From positions 51,878,001 to 51,942,000 of the forward strand of contig NC_091249.1 in NCBI RefSeq assembly GCF_042477335.2: a DNA stretch of 64,000 bases. The letters run 5' to 3'. The position numbers and the translations under genes are program-made. The first letter of the stretch is position 1. Each line of letters begins with the position of its first letter. A model generated the notes under the pieces. It saw only the letters and a list, made by a program, of their open reading frames with translations. It was not told where the DNA came from and searched no databases. Source of the DNA: Ovis canadensis (taxonomy: Eukaryota > Chordata > Mammalia > Artiodactyla > Bovidae). This document shows, piece by piece, positions 22,418-31,846 of the stretch.

Positions 22418-23486
22418 TAGTGAAGAGGAACTAAAGAACCTCTTGATGAAGGTGGAAGAGGAGTGAAAAAACTGGCTTGAAATTCGACATTAAAAAAACT
22501 AAGATCGTGGTATCTGGTCCCACCACTTCCTGGCAAATAGATGCAGAAAACATGGAAATAGTGACAGATTTTATTTTCTTGAACTCCAAAATCACTGTAG
22601 ACGGAGACTTCAGTCATGAAATGAAGACGCTTGCTTCTTGGAAGAAAAGCTATGACAAATCTAGACAGCGTACTAAAAAGTAGAGACATCGCTTTGTTGA
22701 CCAAGGTCTGTATAGTCAAAGCTATGGTTTTTCCAGTAGTCATGTACAGATGTGAGAGTTTTCATATTTGCTGTTGAGGAGCCAGATATAGTTGAATTCT
22801 GTGAATCAGTCAGGTTTTGCTAGAGTATGCTGTGGTAACAAACAGCCCCTGAAATATCTTTGGTTTCTGACAACAAAGGGTTATTTCTAGCTTTCTTTTC
22901 ATGGGCTGCATGAGTTGGCTGCAGCTCCTGCCTGAGACATGCTAATCTCCTAGCAGAGGGAAAAAGAACCGTGGCAAAATCATGTGATGGTTTGTAAAAC
23001 TTTTACTGAGAAGTAGTGGTCTTTTAATTTCATGGCTGCAGTCACTATCTGCAGCAAAAGCTTTACAAACCATAAAGGCGGCTGACTGCTGAAGAACTTA
23101 CGATTTCAAATGTGGTGTTGGAGAAGACTCTTGAGAGTCCCTTGGACTGTAAGGAAATCAAACCAGTCAATCATAAAGGAAATCAACCCTGAATTTTCAT
23201 TGGAAGGACTTATGCTGAAGCTGAAGCTCCAATACTTTGGCCACCTGATGCCAAGAGCCAACTCAACTATAAAAGATTCTGAAGCTGGGAAAATTGAGGG
23301 CAGGAGGAGAAGCGGGCGACAGAGGATGAGATGGTTGGATGGCACTACTGACTCAACGGACATGAATTTGAGCAAACTCTAGGAGACAGTGAAGGACAGG
23401 GAAGCTTGGTGTGTTGCAGTCCATGGGGTCACAAAGAGTCATGGCAGAGACATGAGTTACTGGCTGAAAAACAACAACAACAACAC
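22418..23486 (+). mobile_element. Older BovB fragment with a 310-bp composite insertion
   Basis: BovB 3' sequence occupies 22418-22758 and 23069-23486 (ccataaaggcggctgactgc resumes exactly where gtgagagtt stopped). It is more diverged than other copies and ends in AAC repeats (aacaacaacaacaac, 23471-23486) rather than CTGAA repeats. The insertion 22759-23068 is made of a segment inverted relative to 24216-24470, an antisense BovB snippet, and a short sense piece. Confidence 0.85.
22763..23020 (+). repeat. Inverted repeat, left arm (258 bp)
   Basis: The reverse complement of this segment matches 24216-24470 across its whole length with few differences, for example tgctgttgaggagccagata here against its complement near 24462-24443. 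The spacer is about 1.2 kb. The left arm sits inside a BovB; the right arm does not. Confidence 0.9.
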
Positions 23487-23712
23487 ACCTAGGTGCTACA
23501 GAACTCTTCAAAGGAGCCACAGTGTGATAGCACTGTGGTTCCCAATTAGTCATCCCTCGGGATCCACAGGGCATTGATTGGTGCTAGGATGCTCAATTCC
23601 CTTATATAAAATGGTGTCGCATTTGCATATAAACTACAAACATCCTCTCATATACTTTAAATCATCTCTAGATTATTTATAGTACTTAATACAGTGTAAA
23701 TGAAAATAAATA

Positions 23713-23998
23713 GTTCAGTTCAGTTCAGTTGCTCAGTCGTGTCTGACTGTTTGTAACCCTATGAATCGCAGCACACCAGGCCTCCCTGTCCATCACCAAC
23801 TCCCAGAGGTCACTCAAACTCATGTCCATCAAGTCGGTGATGCCGTCCAGCCATCTCATTCTCTGTTGTCCCCTTCTCCTCCTGAGCCCAATCCCTCCCA
23901 GCATCAGGGTCTTTTCCAATGAGTCAACTCTTTGCATGAGGTGGCCAAAGTATTGGAGTTTCAGCTTTAGCATCAGTCCTTCCAATGAACACCCAGGC
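23713..23998 (-). mobile_element. BovB 3' fragment, antisense
   Basis: The tail appears as ttcag repeats at 23713-23729; the 5' truncation is at cacccagg, 23998. It lies between the arms of the inverted repeat. Confidence 0.85.
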
Positions 23999-24215
23999 TG
24001 AGTACAAAGCAGATTCAAGTTTGGCTCGTGGAACTTCCTGGATTTTTTCTTCAAATATTTTTGGTTGAAATATCATGATTGGTTGAATCCACAGATGCAA
24101 AATCCTTGGATATGGAAGGCCAATTGTATTTGCCACCAATCTTCATGGGAGGCTAATATTTTTCCAACCTATTGTCAGGCTTTGGCCAATAACATGTGTG
24201 GATAAGTGATATCTA

Positions 24216-24470
24216 CCACCACTTCTCAGCAAAAGCTTTGCAAACCATCACATGATTTTTCCATGGTTCTTTTCCCTCTGCTAGGAGACTAGCATGTCTC
24301 AGGCAGGAACGGTAGCCAACTCATGCAGCACATGGAAAGAAAGCCAGAAACAATCCTTTGTTGTTGCAAACCAAGGAGACTCAGGGGCTGTTTGTTACCA
24401 CAGCATACTCTAGCAAAACCTGATGGATTCACAAAATTCAACTATATCTGGCTCCTCAACAGCAAAAATG
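24216..24470 (-). repeat. Inverted repeat, right arm (255 bp)
   Basis: This pairs with 22763-23020. Flanking sequence continues on both sides without BovB, so this is more likely the template copy. Confidence 0.9.
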
Positions 24471-24504
24471 GAACTGGATGGTTAAACAATAGCATCAATG
24501 TACT

Positions 24505-24841
24505 AAAAGAAAATTAGTGCCAACTTGGAATTCTATACACAGAGACATTATCCTTTAAGGAGAAATGTTAAATAAACACAGTCACAAAAAACTGAGAAAA
24601 TATGCCACCAGGAGACCATAATACATTAAAGGAATTCTAAAGGCTGCTTTGCAGAGAGAAGGAAAATTATCTGATATGGCAGATCATGGATGCAGGAAGG
24701 AATGGACAAAAACCATGTTATATACGTGGGTTAATTGAGCTAAAGATCGGCTGCATGCGAGAACAATAATAAAATCTTTAAAGTTATACAGACAACAGTA
24801 TCTTGGAAATCAAAGGGTAGTGACTGGAGTTTAAGTTTTGT
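24505..24841 (+). mobile_element. Ancient L1M fragment, continuation of ORF1 region
   Basis: The order of phrases (ggaattctatacacagagac, then ccaccaggagaccataatac, then gatgcaggaaggaatgga) follows L1 ORF1's 3' part. It probably joins 21870 across inserted material and is cut again at 24842 by the full-length BovB. Confidence 0.6.
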
Positions 24842-24851
24842 AAGATCTTAG

Positions 24852-25200
24852 CGGGGCGGCGGCCGAGAGGGGCTACCCCACGTCCGAGGTCAGGGGCGGC
24901 GGCCGAGAGTGCTAGGCTGCGACAGCTCAGGAGCAGTCAAGAGGAGCTACCCCATGTCTGAGGTCAGAGGCTGCCGGGAGGAGCTACCCCACGCCCGAGG
25001 CCAGGGGCGGCGGCTGAGAGGAGGTACCCCACGTCCAAGGAGTGGTGGCTGCGCTGGCGCAGGAGGGCCTAGAAGAATTACTCCACATTCAAGGTCAGGA
25101 GGGGCGGCGGTGAGGAGAGACCCCTTGTCCAAGGTAAGGAGCAGAGGCTGCCCTTTGCTGGGGCAACTGTAAAGAGATACCCCATGTCCAAGGTAAGAGA
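24852..25200 (+). promoter_or_regulatory. BovB 5' GC-rich tandem repeats, probable internal promoter
   Basis: Seven diverged copies of a unit with core taccccacgtccgaggtcag begin near 24874, 24948, 24985, 25025, 25079, 25120 and 25178. Between them lie CpG-rich ggcggcggccgagag stretches. A promoter role is inferred from its position at the 5' end of a full-length LINE. Confidence 0.6.
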
Positions 25201-25305
25201 AACCCAAGTAAGACGGTAGGTGTTGCAAGAGGGCATCAGAGGGCAGACACACTGAAACCATACTCACAGAAAACTAGTCAATCTAATCACACTAGGACCA
25301 CAGCC

Positions 25306-26241
25306 TTGTCTAACTCAATGAAACTAAGCCATGCCCGCAGGGCAACCCTAGACGGGTGGGTTATGGTGGAGAGGTCTGACAGAATGTGGTCCACTGGAGA
25401 AGGGAATGGCAAACCACTTCACTATTCTTGCCTTGAGAACCCCATGAACAGTATGAAAAGGCAAAATGATCGGTTACTGAAAGAGGAACTCCCCAGGTCA
25501 GTAGGTGCCCAATATGCTACTGGAGATCAGTGGAGAAATAACTCCAGAAAGAATGAAGAGATGGAGCCAAAGCAAAAACAATACCCAGCTGTGGATGTGA
25601 CTGGTGATAGAAGCAAGGTCCGATGCTGTAAAGAGCAATATTGCCTAGGAACCTGGAATGTCAGGTCCATGAATCAAGGCAAATTGGAAGTGGTCAAACA
25701 GGAGATGGCAAGAATGAACGTCCACATTCTAGGAATCAGCGAACTAAAATGGACTGGAATGGGTGAATTTAACTCAGATGACCATTATATCTAGTACTGT
25801 GAGCAGGAATCCCTTAGAAGAAATGGAGTAGCCATCATGGTCGACAAAAGAGTCCGAAATGCAGTACTTGGATGCAATCTCAAAAACGACAGAATGATCT
25901 CTGTTCGTTTCCAAGGTAAACCATTCAATATTACAGTAATCCAAGTCTATGCCCCAACCAGTAATGCTGAAGAAGCTGAAGTTGAATGGTTCTATGAAGA
26001 CCTACAAGACCTTTTAGAACTAACACCCAAAAAAGATGTCCATTTCATTATAGGGGACTGGAATGCAAAAGTAGGAAGTCAAGAAACACCTGGAGTAACA
26101 GGCAAATTTGGCTTTGGAATATGGAATGAAGCAGGGCAAAGGCTAATAGAGTTTTGCCAAGAGAACTCACTGGTCATAGCAAACACCCTCTTCCAACAAC
26201 ACAAGAGAAGACTCTACACATGGACATCACCAGATGGTTAA
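25306..26241 (+). pseudogene. BovB ORF2 endonuclease domain, two stops
   Basis: This is the AP-like endonuclease part of the BovB protein, which nicks target DNA. The first open block (25306-25794) contains LGTWNVRSMNQGKLEVVKQE and ILGISELKWTGMGEF. It stops at TAG 25792-25794, where a tyrosine codon is expected. The second block (25837-26241) contains VIQVYAPTSNAEEAEVEW and the catalytic IGDWNAKVGSQETPG. It stops at a TAA that probably replaces CAA, just before the conserved HRNQIDYI segment. The domain continues in frame past this stop until the nested insertion at 26406. Confidence 0.88.
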
Positions 26242-26405
26242 CACCGAAATCAGATTGATTATATTCCTTGCAGCCAAAGATGGAGAAGCTCTATACAGTC
26301 AGAAAAAACAAGACTGGGAGCTGACTGTGGCTCAGATCATGAGTTCCTTATTGCCAAATTCAGACTTAAATTGAAGAAAGTAGGGAAAACCACTAGAGCA
26401 TTCAG

Positions 26406-26868
26406 TTCAGTTCAGTTCAGTTCAGTTGCTGAGTCGTGGCTGACTCTTTGTGACCCCATGAATCGCAGCACGCCAGGCCTCCCTGTCCATCACCAACTCC
26501 CAGAGTTCACTCAAACTCACGTCCATTGAGTCTGTGATGCCATCCAGCCGTCTCATCCTCTGTCATCCCTTCTCCTCCTGCTCCCAATCCCTCCCAGCAT
26601 CAGAGTTTTTTCCAATGAGTCAACTCTTTGCATGAGGTGGCCAAAGTACTGGAGTTTCAGCTTTAGCATCATTCCTTCCAAAGAACACCCAGGACTGATC
26701 TCCTTTAGAATGGCTGTGGTTTTTCCAGTAGTCATGTATGGATGTGAGAGTTGGATTGTGTGAAGAAAGCTGAGTGCCAAAGAATGGATGCTTTTGAACT
26801 GTGGTGTTGGAGAAGACTCTTGAGAGTCCCTTGGACTGCAAGGAGACCCAACCAGTCCATTCTAAAGG
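26406..26868 (-). mobile_element. Nested BovB with 5' inversion (twin priming)
   Basis: 26406-26710 is antisense BovB 3' end and 26711-26868 is sense BovB from just upstream. In element coordinates the two parts abut, overlapping by about 12 bases (ccattctaaagg). Direct repeats agagcattcag (26395-26405) and agaccattcag (26869-26879), one mismatch, flank the insertion. This is the structure expected from twin-primed reverse transcription. Confidence 0.9.
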
Positions 26869-27402
26869 AGACCATTCAGGTATGACCTAAATCAAATCCC
26901 TTATGATTATGCAGTAGAAGTGAGAAATAGATTTAAGAGACTTGATCTGATAGATAGAGTGCCTGATGAACTATGGACTGAGGTTTGTGACATGGTTTAG
27001 GAGACAGGGATCAAGACCATTCCCATGGGAAAGAAATGCAAAAAAGCAAAATGGCTGAGGAGGCCTTGCAAATAGCTGTGAAAAGAAGATAAGCGAAAAG
27101 CAAAGGAGAAAAGGAAAGATATAAGTATCTGAATGCAGAGTTCCAAAGAATAGTAAGAAGAGATAAGAAAGCCTTCCTCAGTGATCAGGGCAAAGAAATA
27201 GAAGAAAACAATAGAATGGGAAAGACTAGAGATCTCTTCAAGAAAATTAGAGATACCAAGGGAACATATCATGCAAAGATGGGCTTGATAAAGGACAGAA
27301 ATGGTATGGACCTAACAGAAGCAGAAAATATTAAGAAGAGGTGGCAAGAATACACAGAAGAACTGTACAAAAGATCTTCAAGACCAAGATAATCACAATG
27401 GT

Positions 27403-28727
27403 GTGATCACTCACCTAGAGCCAGATATCCTGGAGTGTGAAGTCAAGTGGGCCTTAGAAAGCATCACTATGAACAAAGCTAGTGGAGGTGATGGAATTCT
27501 AGTTGAGCTGTTTCAAATCCTGAAAGATGATGCTGTGAAAGTGCTGCACTCAACATGCAACCAAATTTGGAAAACTCAGCAGTGGCCACAGGACTGGAAA
27601 AGGTCAGTTTTCATTCTAATCCCAAAGAAAGGCAATGCCAAAGAACATTCAAACTACTGCACAATTACACTCATCTCACACACTAGTAAAGTAATGCTCA
27701 AAATTCTCCAAGCCAGGCCTCAGCAATACATGAACCGTGAACTTCCAGATGTTCAAGCTGGTTTTAGAAAAGTCAGAGGAACCAGAGATCAAATTGCCAA
27801 CATCCACTGGATCATGGGAAAAGCAAGAGAGTTTCAGAAAAACGTCAATTTCTGCTTTATTGACTATGCCAAAGCTTTTGACTGTGTGGATCACAATCAA
27901 CTGTGGAAAATTCTGAGAGAGATGGGAATACCAGACCACCTGATCTGCCTCTTGAGAAACCTATATGCAGGTCAGGAAGCAACAGTTAGAACTGGACATG
28001 GAACAACAGACTGGTTCCAAATAGGAAAAGGAGCACGTCAAGGCTGTATATTGTCACCTTGCTTATTTAACTTATATGCAGAGTACATCACACGAAATGC
28101 CAAGCTGGATGAAGCACAAGCTGGAATTAAGATTGCTGGGAGAAATATCCATAACCTCAGATATGCAGATGACACCACCCTTATGGCAGAAAGTGAAGAG
28201 GAACTCAAAAGCCTCTTGATGAAAGTGAAAGAGGAGAGTGAAAAAGTTGGCTTAATGCTCAACATTCAGAAAATGAAGATCATGGCATCCGGTCCCATCA
28301 CTTCATGGGAAATAATGGGGAAACAGTGGAAACAGTGTCAGACTTTATCTTCTTGGGCTCCAAAATCACTGCAGATGGTGACTGCAGCCGTGAAATTAAA
28401 AGACGCTTACTCCTTGGAAGGAAAGTTATGACCAAGCTAGACAGTATATTCAAAAGCAGAGACATTGCTTTGCCAACAAAAGTCCTTCTAGTCAAGGCTA
28501 TGGTTTTTCCAGTGGTTATGTATGGATGTGAGAGTTGGACTGTGAAGAAAGCTGAGCACCGAAGAATTGATGCTTTTGAACTGTGGTGTTGGAGAAGACT
28601 CTTGAGAGTCCCTTGGACTGCAAGGAGATCCAACCAGTCCATTCTGAAGGAGGTCAGCCCTGGGTGTTCTGTGGAAGGAATGATGCTAAAGCTGAAACTC
28701 CAGTACTTTGGCCACCTCATGAGATGA
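27403..28727 (+). pseudogene. BovB ORF2 reverse transcriptase domain, frameshifted
   Basis: This is the RT of the full-length BovB. The block 27403-28431 is open for 342 codons and shows GGDGILVELFQILKDDAVKV, FIDYAKAFDCVDHNQLWKIL, QGCILSPCLFNLYAEYITR and the catalytic LRYADDTTLMAESEEELKS. Near 28300 the frame shifts, and the C-terminal part continues in 28305-28727 (SKITADGDCSREIKRRLL, YGCESWTVKKAEHRRIDAFE). Sequence before 27403 also belongs to the linker but is broken. Not functional. Confidence 0.9.
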
Positions 28728-28956
28728 GTTGACTCATTGGAAAAAAACTCTGATGCTGGGAGGGATTGGGGGCAGGAGGAAAAGGGGACGACAGAGGATG
28801 AGATGGCTGGATGGTATTACCGACTCGATGGACGTGAGTTTGAGTGAACTCCAGGAGATGGTGATGGACAGGGAAGCCTGGCATGCTGCGATTCATGGGG
28901 TCGCAAAGAGTTGGACACAACTGAGCGACTCAACTGAACTGAACTGAAGATCTTAG

Positions 28957-29084
28957 GGCAAGAGAGGAAATACGCTGATATCTACATCTCGGTAGTTCCC
29001 TCCCCATGCTGCCGAGCCTCAGACAAACGTAAGCTGAGGGTATTCTACAATATGAGTGCTCTTCAGAAAGTGAAATCATAAAAG
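28957..29084. other. Intergenic sequence after the full-length BovB
   Basis: Probably a continuation of the L1M into which the BovB inserted. Nothing distinctive seen. Confidence 0.3.
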
Positions 29085-29395
29085 ATAAGGTAGGACTGAA
29101 GAAATGTCAGAGTGGAGGGGACTAAGAAGACATGACAACTAAATGCCTTGGGGGTGCTGGGCTAGATCCTGAACCAGACGGGGTGTTGGTAGAAAAACTG
29201 GTTGAATGCAAATAAAGTCCACAATTTACAGTACTGAACCACTGTTAACTTCTCAGTTGTCATCACTGTGCTTGGTTATGGTTGATATTAACATGGGTGG
29301 AGGCTGAGTCAAGGGTAAAGAAAACTCCGTTATTTTTGTAATTTTTCTCCATGACCAAAACTATTTCAAAATTAAATCTTAAAAAAAGTCACCCA
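29085..29395 (+). mobile_element. Ancient L1M 3' end
   Basis: The order of phrases (ggactaagaagacatgacaa, then gctagatcctgaaccagacg, then ctatttcaaaattaaatctt and an A-run) matches the 3' ends of old L1M elements. Confidence 0.6.
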
Positions 29396-31539
29396 GAAAC
29401 ACTGAGTGTAACATTTCTGGTGTATTTTCTGCCTGTTCCTTATCTTGCATGGGGTGATGTTCTATGCTTCATATAAGTAAGATCATGTCAGACACATGAT
29501 TTTATTCTACACCAGGTTTTAAGAGATGTTACCATGTTTAAGTGTTACAACAGGCGTCGTCACTCTCATTTTACAAATAAAGAAATCAAGGTGTAGAACA
29601 GGTTAAAGATCATATAGCTAATAAAGGCACAGGCTGAAGGTGAGTGCAGGTTTCCTAATGCTAAATTCCAGAATTGCACTAAAACCTGATTCTTGAGGAG
29701 TATGTTCATCTACTTGTTTACACATGTGTTCAACCACACCCTGCACCTCCTGGAGGTGGAGACAGAGTCTAGGAGACCATGATCCCACCATTAAACTGCT
29801 TCCCCGCTAAAGGTTTTATGCCTGCAGCCCAGGGCCTCCAGTCACACAGCCTGTCCCATGACTGGGTAGGGCAAGGTGACATGTCCCTTCAAGAAAGGAC
29901 TCATTGCCCAGCTGCAAGGAGTGTGCCTGGATGACAGAGCCAGGCTATCAGCATCTTCTGAGTCCAGCTAGGTTTTCAGATGGAGGTCACACTCTTCTCT
30001 GGAAGCTGGCATGGTGGTGGTAGAAAGACCTTATACTTATCAGATGAGGGATCCTCCGATGGGCAGTTAGGTCTGGAGCCCCTCGCTGGACAGAGTTGTT
30101 GGAGTCTGTCTTGCTTCATGGTGCCTTCTACCCAATCCTGCTCCCTTTTCTTTCATAGATGTTCCCCCAATAAACTCCCCTTCTGCCTTTCCATCTCAGC
30201 ATCTGCTGCCCAGATGGATGGACCTGCAACAAACTGTTCAGTACGTTTGTGGACCTTCCCATTGGCTCCTGTGGGTAAACTAACCCAAGGATAAAGGGTG
30301 AGGTGTTTGTCACTGTCAGCCTGGTAAGCCCCCTGAAACTGACAGCTGTGTGCAGAGTACGAGACTGGCCCCATCTCCCTGATGTCCATGCTCACATACA
30401 ATCCTGTGCCCATCCGGCCATCAGGCCTGACAGGAGTACCACCAACTCCTGCTTGAAAAACCTTGAGGATCACGTGAAGATCTGTATGTGGCCTGGATTT
30501 CAGAGGAGGTGGAGCAGTGGGTGGAGAATGTCTTCCCTGGGGAAGTTTTGTTGGAGGGTGGGGTGGGGGCATGGCAGGCAGGCGGGCAAGGGTGTGCATC
30601 AGCCTGTCTGGCTCTCCTGGGTGGGGCCAGATGAATGTTTGGGTATGGGCAGCAGCCGACACAAGCCTCTTAGCTTGAGTCAAGCCTGCCGTGAGTTGGG
30701 GCTGGAAGCCAGCTAGGCTGTGTCGGGCATATCTACTCAGTGAGCTGAGGAAGGGAACAAAGCAGGGGCCTGAGCAGAAGACACGGGGAGAGGGCTGACT
30801 TCCAGACTTCCAAGGCCTGTGGCCTTTCATGTACCAGGGCCTGGGGCATGGATAAATGGAAGGGCAGGTGAGGTGCCCACAGGGTGAATATGTGAGCGAG
30901 GAGACCAGGGCGGCCAGGCAGCCGAGCTCCCCAAGACCAGGACCTAAGGGGTCAGGCCTACGGCTCCCACTCACTGTAGGAAGCATCCTTGTCTCGGCAC
31001 TCCAGCCTGCACCTGAGCACGTCAGCCATCTTTTAGACACAGGCAGGGGTCCTACAGGTGACCTCAAGGTCTTTCCCCTGGCCCTCTTTAGAGAGCAAGA
31101 GAGAGGAATGAGCTTCCTTGTTCTCCCTCAGGAAAGCAATGTCAGTGAGCAGATCACCCCGGTGGTGGCACCTGACAGACCCTGAGGAGTCCAAACCCTT
31201 CATACCTGTGAAATTACTCAGCCTAGAATAAATGCATATTGTAATTTCGAATGCTTGTCGACACTGAAATATTGACGGATGAAATACCATGTCTGGAATT
31301 TGCTTTAAAATAACCTGGAGTGGAAGAGGAGCTGAGGGCATGGGGGAGGGTTTATATAGAGATGAATAAAATCAGATGATGAGGTGATGGGTACCTGAGA
31401 ATTTTTTGACTCTTCTCTTTACCTTTGTGCATGTTGGGAAATGTCCATGATTAAGCTTTGAAAGTAAGCTAGGTAAACCTGTGTTTTAAAAAATACCCTT
31501 AATAGCACCTTTTAGTGAACACTGGAATATGTGAATCCA
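29396..31539. other. Intergenic sequence with one diverged MIR
   Basis: A MIR-like antisense piece lies at about 29560-29700 (cattttacaaataaagaaat). The remainder is fairly GC-rich and unrecognised. A long antisense open frame (31067-30153, 304 codons) is proline- and serine-rich with no domain I know. Confidence 0.45.
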
Positions 31540-31632
31540 AGTTCACTTCAGTGTAGTTTTTTTCTGTTAAAGCAATTTCTAATTGTGGTAAAATACACAT
31601 CACACAATTTGCCATCTTCAAGTGTGCAGTTC
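31540..31632 (-). mobile_element. L1M 3' fragment, antisense
   Basis: ggtaaaatacacatcacaca at 31589 and the following phrase resemble the antisense 3' end of L1M seen at three other places in this window. Confidence 0.45.
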
Positions 31633-31846
31633 AGTATTGTGCTGTGCTTAGTCACTCAGTCATGTCCAACTCTTTGCAACTCCATGGACTGCAGCCCACC
31701 AGGCTTCTCTGTCCATGGGGATTCTCCAGGCAAGAATACTGCAGTGGGTTGTCATGCCCTCCTCCAGGGGATCGTCCCAACCCAGGGACTGAACCCAGGT
31801 CTCCCGCATTGCAGGCGGATTCTTTACTGCCTGAGCCACCTATTGG
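31633..31846 (-). mobile_element. Bov-tA SINE, antisense
   Basis: The minus strand reads from a damaged tRNA head (31846) through the BovA body to the end near 31640 (cactcagtcatgtccaactc in plus orientation). Confidence 0.85.

Larger units (their letters stand above)
24852..28946 (+). mobile_element. Full-length BovB LINE with perfect target-site duplication
   Basis: The element carries a GC-rich 5' tandem region, an endonuclease, an RT and a CTGAA-tailed 3' end. Perfect direct repeats aagatcttag lie at 24842-24851 and 28947-28956. Without the nested insertion it is about 3.6 kb, close to the usual full length of BovB. Stops in the endonuclease, the nested insertion, and a frameshift near 28300 make it inactive. 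It landed inside an ancient L1M. Confidence 0.94.

Noticed and set aside
24852-25200. Regularly spaced repeats that could suggest a CRISPR array or a gene CpG island
   Set aside because: They are diverged tandem monomers at the 5' end of a full-length BovB in a mammalian genome.
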